DNA of 64,000 nt from Flavobacterium sp. HSC-32F16 (GTDB lineage Bacteria; Bacteroidota; Bacteroidia; Flavobacteriales; Flavobacteriaceae). This document shows, piece after piece, positions 15,632 through 25,472 of the stretch. A model generated the notes under the pieces. The model ran no database searches and was not told the DNA's origin. It saw nothing but the letters and a program-made list of their open reading frames with translations. Every line of letters begins with the position of its first letter. Position 1 is the stretch's first letter. Made by a program: the position numbers and the translations under genes. The stretch lies in contig NZ_JALKAC010000001.1 of NCBI RefSeq assembly GCF_024171645.1, positions 868,001 to 932,000 on the forward strand, written 5' to 3'.

Positions 15632-16630
15632 CTATACTTTAAAAAACATACGAGGAAAAGCTTCTTGTGGTTTTTTCTTTAGTAAAATTACTTTTACAAA
15701 AGATTCCAAAAATCCTGTTCCGTAACCATAAAACTGTTTCCATACAGCAATAACAGATAAATACCCTATTTTAATACTTTTATTCTGAATACTTGCTGTA
15801 AGAAAAATTATAACGAAATATACAAAATATAATTGTAATAAAATATCAATATTATAAATTAACAATAAAAAAGCTAATAATAACCCCGAAATAAAAACCG
15901 TTGGAAAGAAAAAAGTTAATTTATTATGTTCTGGATACCAACTATTTAAAATAGGTCTTGCGATACCAAATTTCTTTACCTGAACAGAGAATTTTTCCCA
16001 GTCAATTCTTCGTTTATGATACACAAAAGCTTCAGAAAACAGCCTTGTTTCGAAACCTAAGTTCCATAAACGGATGGATAAATCGGGATCTTCGCCTGGA
16101 TGTATGTTTCCAAAGCCTTTTGAAGCTTCAAATGCTTTCTTAGAAATCCCCATATTAAAACTGCGCGGCTGAAATTTATTTATCTTTTCAGACCCGCCTC
16201 GAATTCCCCCGGTTGTCAAGAATGAGGTCATGGCAAAATTAATTGCTTTCTGAATGTCTGAGAAGCTTTTTAAGGCCTTATCCGGACCTCCAAAACAATC
16301 TACGTATCTTTCATCTAAAGCTTTACGAACTTCAGTTAAATAATTTGGCGGAATAATACAATCTGAGTCAAAAATGATAAAATAATCACCCCTTGCTTTC
16401 TGCATTCCAAAATTTCGAGAATCACCCGGACCTGAATTGGGTTTAAAGTAATACGAAATATTCAATTTCCCCTGATACGTCATCACTACATCTTTACAAG
16501 GAATAGAAGAACCATCTTCTACAAGAACAATTTCAAAAGGTTCGTTGTAATCTGATTTCGTAAGGCTTTCTAAAAGTTCATCAACTTCATCTGGACGATT
16601 ATACACTGGTATAATTAAAGAAAAAATCAT
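15632..16630 (-). CDS. Family 2 glycosyltransferase, membrane-associated
   Basis: 332 residues. The GT-A domain is clear: FSLIIPVYNRPDEVDELL at the start, VLVEDGSS, the DxD-type motif FDSDCI (about 92-97) and GEDPDLSIRLW. Two or three hydrophobic helices (about 243-290) anchor the C-terminus in the inner membrane. Such enzymes transfer nucleotide-activated sugars to polysaccharide or lipid acceptors on the cytoplasmic face; donor and acceptor are unknown. No other polysaccharide genes are near, and it shares a transcript with coaE. Confidence 0.88.
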   Translation of the reverse strand: MIFSLIIPVYNRPDEVDELLESLTKSDYNEPFEIVLVEDGSSIPCKDVVMTYQGKLNISYYFKPNSGPGDSRNFGMQKARGDYFIIFDSDCIIPPNYLTEVRKALDERYVDCFGGPDKALKSFSDIQKAINFAMTSFLTTGGIRGGSEKINKFQPRSFNMGISKKAFEASKGFGNIHPGEDPDLSIRLWNLGFETRLFSEAFVYHKRRIDWEKFSVQVKKFGIARPILNSWYPEHNKLTFFFPTVFISGLLLAFLLLIYNIDILLQLYFVYFVIIFLTASIQNKSIKIGYLSVIAVWKQFYGYGTGFLESFVKVILLKKKPQEAFPRMFFKV

Positions 16631-16700
16631 AGCGGGAATGCGGTATTAAGTGGTCTGTTTTAAACTTTATAAAATTTTAACAAAGATAAGTTATATTCAT

Positions 16701-16731
16701 AAAAAAACCACCAACTTTTGGTTGATGGTTT
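16701..16731 (-). terminator. Terminator of fabV
   Basis: On the minus strand AAACCATCAACC pairs with GTTGGTGGTTT around a short A-rich loop and is followed by TTTT. It lies 23 bp after the fabV stop. Confidence 0.8.
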
Positions 16732-16753
16732 CTGTTTGTAATATTTATATTTT

Positions 16754-17944
16754 TTATTTGATACTTTCAATATTAACTACTTCATCAGTATCTGCTTTGT
16801 AGTCAACTCCCGCAAATTCAAATCCGAATAAATTCAGGAAATCGTTTCTGTAACCTGCTAAATCTCCAATAGATGGCAATGTTTCTGTTGTAGCTTCTTT
16901 CCAAAGTGCAGCAACTTTTGCCTGAACATCTTCACGCATTTCCCAGTCGTCAATTCTAATTCTTCCTTTTTCATCAACAGGAACTTCAGAACCATTGTAT
17001 AATCTGTCTTGGAATAAACGTTGAATCTGCTCAATACATCCTTCGTGAATACCTTCTTCTTTCATGATTTTGTATAAAAGAGAAATATATAATGGAATAA
17101 CCGGAATTGCAGAACTTGCTTGTGTAACTAAGGCTTTGTTTACAGAAACGTACGCTTTTCCTCCAAGAGATTCTAAGGCATCTGTAATTGTAAAAGCCGT
17201 AGCTTCTAAATGGTCTTTTGCACGACCAATAGTCCCTTTACGGTAAACTGCTTCTGTTAATTCTGGCCCGATGTATGAATAAGCGATTGTTACAGCACCT
17301 TCAGCTAATAAATTTTCATTTTTTAAAGCGTCAATCCACATTGCCCAGTCTTCACCTCCCATTACAGCAACTGTATTTTCAATATCTTCTTCGTTTGCCG
17401 GAGCGATAGAAACTTCAGTTACATTTCCTGTATGAAAATCAACTGTTTTGTTGGTAAATGTCTGTCCAATTGGTTTTAAAACTGAACGGTGTAAAACTCC
17501 TGTATTAGGGTTTGTACGTACTGGAGAAGCTAAACTGTAAATAATCAAATCTACCTGACCTAAATCAGCTTTTATTAAGTCTAAAGTTTCTCTTTTTATT
17601 TCGTTAGAAAAAGCATCTCCATTGATGCTTTTTGCATATAAACCTGCTTTGTGAGCTTCTTTTTCAAATGCAGCAGAATTATACCAACCTGGTGAAGCTG
17701 TTTTTCCTTCAACCGGCGGTTTTTCAAAAAATACTCCAATTGTAGCAGCATCTGATCCGAAAGCACTTGTAATTCTTGAAGCTAATCCGAAACCTGTAGA
17801 AGCACCAATAACTAATACTTTTTTTGCTCCTGCAATCGCACCTTTTGATTTGATATATTCAATTTGATTTTTAACATTTTGTTCGCATCCCGTTGGGTGG
17901 GCTGTCAAACAAATAAATCCTCTCATTCTAGGTTCTATGATCAT
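16754..17944 (-). CDS. fabV: Enoyl-ACP / trans-2-enoyl-CoA reductase FabV
   Basis: 396 residues, the normal length for FabV. The N-terminus MIIEPRMRGFICLTAHPTGC is diagnostic. VLVIGASTGFGLASRI (about 43-58) is the NADH-binding loop, and the segment YIGPELTEAVYRKGTIGRAK holds the widely spaced Tyr and Lys of the active site. FabV reduces the double bond of enoyl-acyl carriers in the last step of each fatty-acid elongation cycle and is known to be less sensitive to triclosan than FabI. It has its own promoter within the recN end and its own terminator. Confidence 0.96.
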   Translation of the reverse strand: MIIEPRMRGFICLTAHPTGCEQNVKNQIEYIKSKGAIAGAKKVLVIGASTGFGLASRITSAFGSDAATIGVFFEKPPVEGKTASPGWYNSAAFEKEAHKAGLYAKSINGDAFSNEIKRETLDLIKADLGQVDLIIYSLASPVRTNPNTGVLHRSVLKPIGQTFTNKTVDFHTGNVTEVSIAPANEEDIENTVAVMGGEDWAMWIDALKNENLLAEGAVTIAYSYIGPELTEAVYRKGTIGRAKDHLEATAFTITDALESLGGKAYVSVNKALVTQASSAIPVIPLYISLLYKIMKEEGIHEGCIEQIQRLFQDRLYNGSEVPVDEKGRIRIDDWEMREDVQAKVAALWKEATTETLPSIGDLAGYRNDFLNLFGFEFAGVDYKADTDEVVNIESIK

Positions 17945-18025
17945 ACTTGTTTTATTTATTCGTTAATAAGCTATTTATTAGATAAATGAGCGCTTATTCC
18001 CGTTTGTTTACTTATTTTTCGATGA

Positions 18026-18055
18026 CAAATATAAAGTATTTCTTTAGTTCAACAA
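18026..18055 (-). promoter_or_regulatory. Promoter of fabV
   Basis: On the minus strand TTG at 18055-18053, a 19-bp spacer and TATATTTG at 18033-18026 fit the Bacteroidota promoter consensus. The leader before the fabV start is about 75 nt. The -33 part overlaps the last codons of recN. Confidence 0.6.
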
Positions 18056-19696
18056 GGCTTTGGCGTGATTTAAAGCCGAATCAGAAACGACCGCGCCCGA
18101 TAACATTTGAGCAATTTCTATAACTCTTTCATCCTGAGACAACAGCTTCAATTCTGACTGTGTATCATCGTCTATTGTTGCTTTTGAAACTTTGAAATGC
18201 GAATCGCCTTTTGCTGCAATTTGAGGTAAGTGCGTAATGGCAAAAATCTGCATTTTACCACTCATCTCTCTCATTATCTCTCCCATTCTAATGGCAATTT
18301 CTCCAGAAACTCCTGTATCAATTTCATCAAAAATTAAGGTTGGTAATTTTGAATATTGAGCTAATATTGCTTTTACAGCCAACATGATACGGGACATTTC
18401 CCCTCCTGACGCTACTTTTTTCAGTAACCCAAAGTCGGTTCCTTTATTAGCAGAAAACAAAAATTGCAATTCGTCTTTTCCGTTTTGGAAATAAGTTTCA
18501 GATGGTATAAGTTCGATATTAAAACGAACGTTTGGCATCCCTAAGGTTTCTAAAATCGAAATTAACTGATTTGATAAAACCGGAATAGCATTTATTCTAT
18601 TTTGATGAATTGTACCTGCAAAAGTATCTAATTCATTTGCTTTTTGTTCGATTGATTTTGATAAGGCTTCAATTTCTTCTTCGATATTATCCAGCTCCAA
18701 AAGCGTATTCCCTAAATCAGCCTGAATTTGAAGCAGTTCTTCAACAGAAGTTACATGATGTTTCTTTTGTAAATTAAAAATCAACTGCAGCTTTTGACTA
18801 ACTAATTCCAGTTGTTCCGGATCGTTTAATAATTTTTCAGAAGCATTTTGCAACTCTTTTGAAACATCATCAAACTCGATTGATATACTCGTTATTCTAT
18901 CGAATAAATTTTGATATTCTGTCGAAAATGGCGCTATTTTCTGTAAAGCAGCTTTTATTTCATTAAGATTATGAAATATACCAAACTGTTCTTCATTTGC
19001 AATTACAAGCGATTTATCAATTGATTCTTTAATGATTTCAACATTATTCAATTTTTCAAAATCAGCTTCTAATTCAGGTTGTTCTCCAGATTTTAATTTA
19101 GCCGAAACCAGTTCGTTTAACAAAAAAGTATTGTATTCTTGTTCTTTTCCTGAATCACTTTGTTTTTTTAACAAGGCATTCAGTTTTGATTTTTCTGATT
19201 TATAAATTTTTAATAATTCCTGATAAGTAAGGATTGTTTCAGAGTTATTTGCAATAGCATCAATTATCTTAAACTGAACTGTTTCATCAGATAATTCCTG
19301 AGTTTGCTGCTGCGAATGAATATCAATTAAAAACAAACTTAAATCCTGAAGTTCCTGAAGATTGACAGGACTGTCGTTTATAAAAGCGCGAGATTTTCCT
19401 GAAGGTAAAATTTCACGTCTAATTATGGTTTCGTCTTCATAATCGAGATCATTTGTTTCAAAAAAGCCTTTTAAATTGTATTTAGAAATTTCAAACTGCG
19501 CTTCAATAACGCATTTCTCTTCTTTATTTTTTAATGAAGTCAGATCGGCTCTTTTTCCCAAAACAAGTCCAATTGCACCTAAAATAATGGATTTACCTGC
19601 ACCTGTTTCACCTGTAATTATAGAAAATCCTTTTGAAAAATCGATAGAAAGTTTTTCAATCAGCGCATAATTTTTAATTGACAGTGAAGTTATCAT
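18044..19696 (-). CDS. recN: DNA repair ATPase RecN
   Basis: 550 residues. It is an SMC-like protein with N- and C-terminal ABC half-domains around a coiled coil. MITSLSIKNYALIEKLSIDF and TGETGAGKSIILGAI (Walker A, about 30-44) start the head; LSLFLIDIHSQQQ is the RecN-specific segment. VASGGEMSRIMLAVKA is the signature motif and TLIFDEIDTGVSGEIA the Walker B. RecN helps bring broken DNA ends together in recombinational repair. It begins a conserved flavobacterial gene run (recN, porD, coaBC, rpoZ, bamD), all on the minus strand. Confidence 0.96.
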   Translation of the reverse strand: MITSLSIKNYALIEKLSIDFSKGFSIITGETGAGKSIILGAIGLVLGKRADLTSLKNKEEKCVIEAQFEISKYNLKGFFETNDLDYEDETIIRREILPSGKSRAFINDSPVNLQELQDLSLFLIDIHSQQQTQELSDETVQFKIIDAIANNSETILTYQELLKIYKSEKSKLNALLKKQSDSGKEQEYNTFLLNELVSAKLKSGEQPELEADFEKLNNVEIIKESIDKSLVIANEEQFGIFHNLNEIKAALQKIAPFSTEYQNLFDRITSISIEFDDVSKELQNASEKLLNDPEQLELVSQKLQLIFNLQKKHHVTSVEELLQIQADLGNTLLELDNIEEEIEALSKSIEQKANELDTFAGTIHQNRINAIPVLSNQLISILETLGMPNVRFNIELIPSETYFQNGKDELQFLFSANKGTDFGLLKKVASGGEMSRIMLAVKAILAQYSKLPTLIFDEIDTGVSGEIAIRMGEIMREMSGKMQIFAITHLPQIAAKGDSHFKVSKATIDDDTQSELKLLSQDERVIEIAQMLSGAVVSDSALNHAKALLN

Positions 19697-19748
19697 AAAG
19701 GAGAATATAAAATAAAATGTTACGAAGAAAATAAAAAATATTAAGTTT

Positions 19749-20633
19749 TTAAAACTTAATTTGAGACCATTTGGTTGAATTTAATGGAGAAACCCTGTTT
19801 AAAACATCGGTAAGGTCTGTAACCGGAATGCTTGGCCCTCCTGAAAATATAGAAACAATTTCATCTGATTTTGCATCAAAAAATACTCTTGTCAAAAAGG
19901 CATTTGGTCTAACCGAATTTAATTTGCCAATAAGTACTACAGAAGATTTTACTTTTTCTTTTGCCCCTTTCAAATCATCACTCATAGTATCTAAGCCCGT
20001 ATGGTATAAAAAGCTTGTCTGACGCAAATCTGTAAACATTGGAGAAAGCATATCGTTTATTAAATAATAACGATTCTGAAGTCCATCAGTTTGAGTCCAG
20101 CCTTTAAAACCACCTTGTTGCGCAACGTTTGCAATGTTTTGAGCGGTTTCGAAGTATTGATTTCCTGCACCTGATTGAAAAGTATCAGCATCCATTCCTA
20201 AAATTACATAGCTGTAATATGAAATTACGGATACCAAATTAGATTCATAGACCGAAGGATTAAACAATAAAGGTTCGTACTCTGTATATTTAAAGTTAAA
20301 ATCTTTATCATTAAAATTAAAAACCGGCGATGAGTATGTCGAGTTGAAAATTAGTCTCGAAGATTGTATTTGTATGGTTCCCGAAAATTGATCTGAGTTG
20401 TAAGACGATAATGTAATATACATAGAACAGTTAATTCGTTCGTTTTGTTTTAAAACAGTACCTGTCCAGTCTGTTTTATTTACAAACTCAGACAAAGATG
20501 TCTGCAAGGTTTTAAATACCTGCTGATTTGCATTTGGAAGTCTTTCTGTATTTACAGTTACAGTACAATTTAGCTGCTGTGCCTGAGTAAAGCCAAAAGT
20601 CAAAAAAACTAAAAAAGTAACTATTCTGTTCAT
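19749..20633 (-). CDS. porD: Type IX secretion system protein PorD (DUF4835)
   Basis: 294 residues. A signal peptide (MNRIVTFLVFLTFGFTQA) is followed directly by QQLNCTVTVNTERLPNANQQ, the start of the DUF4835 domain, and by the family segments YYSYVILGMDADTF, GGFKGWTQ and NRYYLINDML. The family is named PorD in annotations of the type IX secretion system, the Bacteroidota machine that moves proteins such as adhesins over the outer membrane, but its exact task is not known. It is probably periplasmic. It lies between coaBC and recN, as in other flavobacteria. The giant adhesin at 32235 is a likely client of the system. Confidence 0.85.
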   Translation of the reverse strand: MNRIVTFLVFLTFGFTQAQQLNCTVTVNTERLPNANQQVFKTLQTSLSEFVNKTDWTGTVLKQNERINCSMYITLSSYNSDQFSGTIQIQSSRLIFNSTYSSPVFNFNDKDFNFKYTEYEPLLFNPSVYESNLVSVISYYSYVILGMDADTFQSGAGNQYFETAQNIANVAQQGGFKGWTQTDGLQNRYYLINDMLSPMFTDLRQTSFLYHTGLDTMSDDLKGAKEKVKSSVVLIGKLNSVRPNAFLTRVFFDAKSDEIVSIFSGGPSIPVTDLTDVLNRVSPLNSTKWSQIKF

Positions 20634-20704
20634 ATAAATAAAATATTATTTAATCCGCATAAATAGTATCCCTATTTTTTGCTTTTAGTCTGCATTTTTA
20701 AACA

Positions 20705-21919
20705 TTATAATTTTGAAAAATGTAAAACTACTTTATTCAAAATATCTTCTGCAACAAATTCTTTTGCTTTTAACTCCATTGGTTCGATTTTAAAATCTTT
20801 ATCAATAAAGGTAACTTTATTGGTTTCTTTTTTAAAACCTGCGCCTTCATCCTGCAAAGAATTTAGAACTATCAAATCTAAGTTTTTTTTCTGAATTTTC
20901 AACTTAGCATTTTCAATTTCATTTTCAGTTTCTAAAGCAAAACCAATTAAAAATTGATTTTTTTTGATTGCTCCTAATGAGGATAAAATATCTTTTGTCT
21001 TTTCTAACTCAATAGAAAATTCGTTTGTATTTTTCTTAATTTTCTGTAAAGCAACTTCTTTAGGTCTGTAATCTGCAACTGCCGCTGCAGCGATTGCCGC
21101 ATCAACATCATTAAAATATTCATGACAGGCATCATACATATCTTGCGCAGAAATTACATTTACAACCTGTATTGAAGAATTCTTTACTTTATAATGTGTT
21201 GGTCCTGAAACTAAAATAACTTCTGCACCCAGATTAGCCGCTTCATTAGCGATATCAAATCCCATTTTTCCTGAAGAATGATTTCCTATAAAACGTACGG
21301 GATCTATTGCTTCGTATGTTGGACCTGCAGTAATTAGTATTTTTTTTCCTCTTAAGGGTAACTTACTCTCTAAATCGGCTTCAAGAAAAGCAATGATATT
21401 TTCCGGTTCCGCCATTCGGCCTTCTCCAGATAAGCCACTGGCCAACTCACCGCTTTCAGCTGGAATCATGTTATTTCCAAACTGTTTTAAAGCATTAAAA
21501 CTAGATATTGTAGAGGGATGTTTGTACATATCCAGATCCATTGCCGGAGCAAAATAAACTGGACATTTTGCTGATAAATACGCAGCGATCAAAAGATTAT
21601 CGCTGTTTCCTGCCGCCATTTTAGACAAAGTATTTGCAGTAGCCGGCGCAATCACCATTAAATCGGCCCAAAGTCCTAATTCTACGTGATTATTCCATAC
21701 AGCATCTTCGTCATCCTGATTGAAGAAATTGGAATGTACTGGATTTTTTGACAGGGTTGATAATGTAAGCGGCGTTACAAAATCCTTAGAAGCAGGTGTC
21801 ATTATCACTTGGACATGTGCACCTGCTTTTATAAAAAGTCGTACTAATGAGGCTGTTTTATACGCTGCAATTCCACCAGAAACTCCCAGTAAAATCTTTT
21901 TACCGTTTAAAACTGACAT
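20705..21919 (-). CDS. coaBC: Bifunctional phosphopantothenoylcysteine decarboxylase / phosphopantothenate-cysteine ligase
   Basis: 404 residues with two domains. Residues 1-180 are the flavoprotein decarboxylase CoaC: VSGGIAAYKTASLVR, the active-site histidine in WNNHVELG, APATANTLSKMA and FAPAMDLDMY. Residues about 185-404 are the CTP-dependent ligase CoaB: ITAGPTYEAIDPVRFIGNHSSGKMG and AAVADYRP. Together they turn 4'-phosphopantothenate into 4'-phosphopantetheine for coenzyme A. It starts 9 bp after the rpoZ stop, so it is transcribed with rpoZ and bamD. Confidence 0.96.
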   Translation of the reverse strand: MSVLNGKKILLGVSGGIAAYKTASLVRLFIKAGAHVQVIMTPASKDFVTPLTLSTLSKNPVHSNFFNQDDEDAVWNNHVELGLWADLMVIAPATANTLSKMAAGNSDNLLIAAYLSAKCPVYFAPAMDLDMYKHPSTISSFNALKQFGNNMIPAESGELASGLSGEGRMAEPENIIAFLEADLESKLPLRGKKILITAGPTYEAIDPVRFIGNHSSGKMGFDIANEAANLGAEVILVSGPTHYKVKNSSIQVVNVISAQDMYDACHEYFNDVDAAIAAAAVADYRPKEVALQKIKKNTNEFSIELEKTKDILSSLGAIKKNQFLIGFALETENEIENAKLKIQKKNLDLIVLNSLQDEGAGFKKETNKVTFIDKDFKIEPMELKAKEFVAEDILNKVVLHFSKL

Positions 21920-21928
21920 TATACTATA

Positions 21929-22246
21929 TTATTTATTTGAACTTCTGTGGTAAGTTTTACCGTCTAACCATTCCTGAACAGCTAAAGCGTGTGGTTTTGG
22001 TAATTTTTCGTAAAATTTAGAGACTTCAATTTGTTCTTTATTTTCAAAAACTTCTTCAAGACTGTCATTATAAGTAGCAAACTCTTCTAATTTCTCAGTT
22101 AATTCTTTTTTAATTTCAGAATTAATTTGGTTTGCTCTTTTAGCCATAATGGTAATTGCCTCATACACATTTCCTGTTGGCTCTTCAATAACTGTTTTAT
22201 TGTAAGTTATTGTATTAACAGGAGCATTCGTCTTTTTTAAATCCAT
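21929..22246 (-). CDS. rpoZ: RNA polymerase omega subunit
   Basis: 105 residues. NVYEAITIMAKRANQINSEIKKEL is the short conserved helix region of omega, which wraps the C-terminus of beta' and helps assemble RNA polymerase. The 20-residue N-terminal extension with NTITYN and the C-terminal KPHALAVQEWLDGKTYHR are typical of the Bacteroidota version. It starts 8 bp after bamD and ends 9 bp before coaBC, within one operon. Confidence 0.9.
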   Translation of the reverse strand: MDLKKTNAPVNTITYNKTVIEEPTGNVYEAITIMAKRANQINSEIKKELTEKLEEFATYNDSLEEVFENKEQIEVSKFYEKLPKPHALAVQEWLDGKTYHRSSNK

Positions 22247-22254
22247 GACTTTAT

Positions 22255-23049
22255 TTATTTAGTAAATTTTTGTAAATCTGTATCAACTCTGGCATTCATT
22301 TCATCTGCCTTTTCTTTGTACTTTGTGTCGCTTTTATATTTCATCAAATTAGCATAAGCTGTTTTTGCAACATGTAAACGCTCTTCCATTTTTGAAGGCA
22401 CACTGTTTATGGCTAATTGATATGCTGAATCATATTTATAAAATAAAGCGTCTTCTTTTAGAGGTGTTCCGGGAAAATCTGCAATAAAATTATCAAAAGC
22501 TACTAAAGCTGATTTGTAATCTGAGATTGTATTATATCCTTTTGCATTCTCGTATGCTTTTTTCTCTAATTTTCCATTCAAAACTTTAACTGTTTCATTT
22601 GCCTGAGCTAAATATTCTGAGTTTGGATAATTATCTATAAAAGCCTGTAATTTATCTAACGCTTTTACTGTGTCAGCCTGATCAAGACTGTAAACCGGGG
22701 CCAATTTAGAGTAGCTGTATGCTCCTAAAAAAGCTGCTTCCTGTACTTTTTCGCTTCGAGGATATCCTGAAACAAAACTTTCAAACTGGTAACCTGCTAA
22801 ATAATATTGTTTTGTCTTGTAATAAGACTGTGAAAACATATAAAAAAGCTTTTCGGCCTGAGGCTTACCTCTATAAGTAGGCGCTAGCTGCTCAAAAAGG
22901 CGAATTGCCTTATTATATTTACCAGCATCATACATTTTTGTCGCTACTTCAAATTTTGCTGCAACATCTTCATTTTTTAATGCTTTTTGATACTCACTAC
23001 AAGAACAAAAAAGGGCAACAACAATTAATAGAGATACTATTTTTTTCAT
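22255..23049 (-). CDS. bamD: Outer membrane assembly lipoprotein BamD
   Basis: 264 residues. The N-terminus is a lipoprotein signal peptide with lipobox ALFCSC (lipidated Cys about 16-18). The rest is TPR-like: AGKYNKAIRLFEQLAPTYRGKPQAEKL, FSQSYYKTKQYYLAGYQFESFVSGYPRS and FIDNYPNSEYLAQA. BamD sits on the inner face of the outer membrane and works with BamA in inserting beta-barrel proteins. It is the first gene of the bamD-rpoZ-coaBC run and has a good promoter at 23117-23148. Confidence 0.93.
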   Translation of the reverse strand: MKKIVSLLIVVALFCSCSEYQKALKNEDVAAKFEVATKMYDAGKYNKAIRLFEQLAPTYRGKPQAEKLFYMFSQSYYKTKQYYLAGYQFESFVSGYPRSEKVQEAAFLGAYSYSKLAPVYSLDQADTVKALDKLQAFIDNYPNSEYLAQANETVKVLNGKLEKKAYENAKGYNTISDYKSALVAFDNFIADFPGTPLKEDALFYKYDSAYQLAINSVPSKMEERLHVAKTAYANLMKYKSDTKYKEKADEMNARVDTDLQKFTK

Positions 23050-23098
23050 TTTCTTACTTTTATTATGATTTCTTTAGACACTATGCCAAAGCAAAACC

Positions 23099-23148
23099 AC
23101 ACCGAAGTTTCGGTGGCAAATTTAGGTATTAATTTAGCGACTGCAAAA
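23099..23148 (-). promoter_or_regulatory. Promoter and leader hairpin of bamD
   Basis: On the minus strand TTTTG (TTG at 23146-23144), a 19-bp spacer and TAAATTTG (23124-23117) match the consensus closely. Right after it CACCGAAACTTCGGTG (23115-23099) forms a small hairpin that would lie at or near the 5' end of the mRNA, where it could protect the message. Confidence 0.65.
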
Positions 23149-23186
23149 TAATTTTTTAGTATATTAAAATACTAACACTTTAACAA

Positions 23187-24068
23187 TTATTTAATGCTGT
23201 TTTTTACAAAGTCATTTAGTCTTTCTGCTAAAGATTCGTCTACAGAAACCAATGGCAGGCGAACTGTGTTGTCAGCAATACCAAGGGCTTGGAACACTTG
23301 TTTGATTCCTGCAGGATTTCCCTGCTCGAAAATCATGTCGATACAGTCTGATAAAAAGTATTGTGTCTTAAAAGCTTCAACTGCTTTTTTATTCAATCCT
23401 AAACGAATCATTTCAGAAAATTCTTTAGGATAACCTTGTCCAATTACTGAAATTACTCCTGCTCCTCCGGCTAAAACGATAGGCAGAGCGATCATATCAT
23501 CTCCAGAAATTACAAGAAAATCTTTTGGTGCGTCTTTAATAATTTTTAAAGCCTGAGCCATATCTCCGGCTGCTTCTTTTATAGCCACAACATTATCAAA
23601 ATCATTCGCTAAACGAATTACAGTTGAAGGCAGCATATTGCTTGCAGTTCTTCCCGGAACGTTATATAAAATTACAGGAATTGGAGATGCCTCGGCAATA
23701 GCCTTAAAATGCTGGTAAATTCCTTCTTGTGTAGGCTTATTATAATAAGGTGAAACTGAAAGTATTGCTTCGAACGCTGAAAAATCTCTCGTTTTTAATT
23801 CCTCAACAATCTGCATGGTATTATTCCCCCCAACGCCAAGAACTAAAGGCAGTCTTCCTTTATTAACATCAATTACGGTGTTAATAACCAACTCTTTCTC
23901 TTCCTGTGTTAAGGTTGCGTTTTCTGCCGTTGTACCCATAACTACAAGATATTCAACTCCTCCGTCTATCGAAAAATTAACGACACGCTGCAATGCTTCG
24001 ATATCTACTGAAAAGTCTTTTTTAAATGGAGTCACAAGCGCAACACCCGTTCCTATTAATGATTGCAT
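23187..24068 (-). CDS. dapA: 4-hydroxy-tetrahydrodipicolinate synthase
   Basis: 293 residues. The (beta/alpha)8 lyase motifs are all present: [20 protein letters not shown] (T46, T47), the proton-relay tyrosine in [10 protein letters not shown] (Y135) and the Schiff-base lysine in VAIKEAAGD (K164). It condenses pyruvate with aspartate semialdehyde, the first committed step to diaminopimelate and lysine. The DUF6913 gene lies 16 bp upstream in the same direction and is probably cotranscribed. Confidence 0.96.
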   Translation of the reverse strand: MQSLIGTGVALVTPFKKDFSVDIEALQRVVNFSIDGGVEYLVVMGTTAENATLTQEEKELVINTVIDVNKGRLPLVLGVGGNNTMQIVEELKTRDFSAFEAILSVSPYYNKPTQEGIYQHFKAIAEASPIPVILYNVPGRTASNMLPSTVIRLANDFDNVVAIKEAAGDMAQALKIIKDAPKDFLVISGDDMIALPIVLAGGAGVISVIGQGYPKEFSEMIRLGLNKKAVEAFKTQYFLSDCIDMIFEQGNPAGIKQVFQALGIADNTVRLPLVSVDESLAERLNDFVKNSIK

Positions 24069-24084
24069 ATTTTGATTTATAATT

Positions 24085-24597
24085 TTATTTTATACTTTTT
24101 AAATACCTAAAAAATTCTGAAATGAAAAGTTTATACTCTGCCGTTGTAGTTTCTATCATCCATCGATTCAGTTTTTTGTCGACTGATGAAAATCCCACTT
24201 TAAATTTTGCCTTCGATTTGCTTGTTAACATCATTAAAACCGAGATTTCAACTTCATAATAACTAATCAAAAGATCAAATTCTGTATTAATAAATTCACT
24301 TAAAAATACTTCGGTTATCTGGCCTCTCCAATCGATATGTTTTCTACCAAAAGTAGGTTTCGAATATATTTTTTTCTTTTTGAACTTACGTCTGTACGCA
24401 ACAATTTTTATATTTTCTTCAGCAATTCCATTGGATACCAATTCCTTTATTAATTCTTTTGAATAACGAAATTGTGTTTCATCTACTAGTAAACCAACTG
24501 TTTGGATATTGCTGGTAAAGACTTCGTTTTTGACAATATTCAAGTTATTTTTTAATGATTTTTTTACAAAAAATTCCTTTATATAATTTAAAAACAT
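24085..24597 (-). CDS. DUF6913-type protein of unknown function
   Basis: 170 residues, basic, without signal peptide or membrane helix. It contains [21 protein letters not shown], a stretch of lysines ([14 protein letters not shown]), [35 protein letters not shown] and a C-terminal helix. It is similar to a family of small uncharacterised flavobacterial proteins usually found next to dapA. TAATTTTG at 24622-24615 may be its -7 box. The function is unknown. Confidence 0.75.
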   Translation of the reverse strand: MFLNYIKEFFVKKSLKNNLNIVKNEVFTSNIQTVGLLVDETQFRYSKELIKELVSNGIAEENIKIVAYRRKFKKKKIYSKPTFGRKHIDWRGQITEVFLSEFINTEFDLLISYYEVEISVLMMLTSKSKAKFKVGFSSVDKKLNRWMIETTTAEYKLFISEFFRYLKSIK

Positions 24598-24643
24598 AGT
24601 ACTTTTACAAATTACAAAATTAATTATTTAAGCCGCATTTAAG

Positions 24644-25423
24644 ATGGTAAAACTAAAAAAGTATAACCGATTTTTAAAACTTTTTGTTATATTCTTAACA
24701 CTATTTTCAATAATCTCTTGCAGCAACAAGAATTATAATTTAACAAAAATAGAAGGAAAACAGATTCCGGTTACAGAAAAAGGTACCGAAACTCCTGAAA
24801 TTGAAAAATTTATTAAACCTTATCGTGATCATATTAATAAAGATTTGGACAGTGTTCTTGCCTACTGTCCTGAAAATTTAGATAAAAACTCCGGGAAATG
24901 GCAGACTACTATTGGGAACATGCTTGCTGATGCTTGTGTACAGCGCGGTGATATTATTTTTAAATCCAGAGAAAATAAATCCATTGACTTTTGCCTTTTA
25001 AATTTTGGAGGTATTAGAGCTGGTCTTCCAAAAGGAAATGTTACCAGCAGAAGTGCTTTTGAAATTATGCCGTTTGAAAATAATTTAGTTGTACTGGCAT
25101 TAAAAGGAGAGCAAATTCTTGAAATAACTTCTTATTTTATTAAAACACAAAAAGCACAGCCGTTATCTGGTATGACTTTTACTATTACAAAAGATAAAAC
25201 TGTTAAAAATATTTTGATACAGGGCAAACCTTTTGATGTAAACAAAACATATTATGTTGCTACAAATGATTATTTAGCAAATGGTGGTGACAATATGTCT
25301 TTTTTCGCAAAAAACACACAGAAATTTGATTTGAATTATAAACTTCGAAATGTCCTGATTGATTATTTTAAACAAGTTAAGACAATTCCGGTATCAAAAG
25401 ATATTAGAATTACAGAAGAATAA
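24644..25423 (+). CDS. 5'-nucleotidase C-terminal-domain lipoprotein
   Basis: 259 residues. A signal peptide with lipobox IISC (Cys about 26) points to membrane anchoring. The rest is the C-terminal, substrate-binding domain of UshA-like 5'-nucleotidases: TTIGNMLADACV, NFGGIRAGLPKGNVT, FEIMPFENNLVVLALKG and VATNDYLANGGDNMSFF. It has no metal-binding phosphatase half; that is encoded by the next gene, 50 bp downstream. The two products presumably work together on extracytoplasmic nucleotides. Confidence 0.88.
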   Translation: MVKLKKYNRFLKLFVIFLTLFSIISCSNKNYNLTKIEGKQIPVTEKGTETPEIEKFIKPYRDHINKDLDSVLAYCPENLDKNSGKWQTTIGNMLADACVQRGDIIFKSRENKSIDFCLLNFGGIRAGLPKGNVTSRSAFEIMPFENNLVVLALKGEQILEITSYFIKTQKAQPLSGMTFTITKDKTVKNILIQGKPFDVNKTYYVATNDYLANGGDNMSFFAKNTQKFDLNYKLRNVLIDYFKQVKTIPVSKDIRITEE

Positions 25424-25472
25424 ACAAATCAAATTAAGAAAAAATAAAAGCGTTACGCAAAAAATATACAAG

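Noticed and set aside
25359..25472. Longer N-terminus for the metallophosphatase gene
   Set aside because: The extension overlaps the upstream gene and would bury the clear export signal that starts at 25473.
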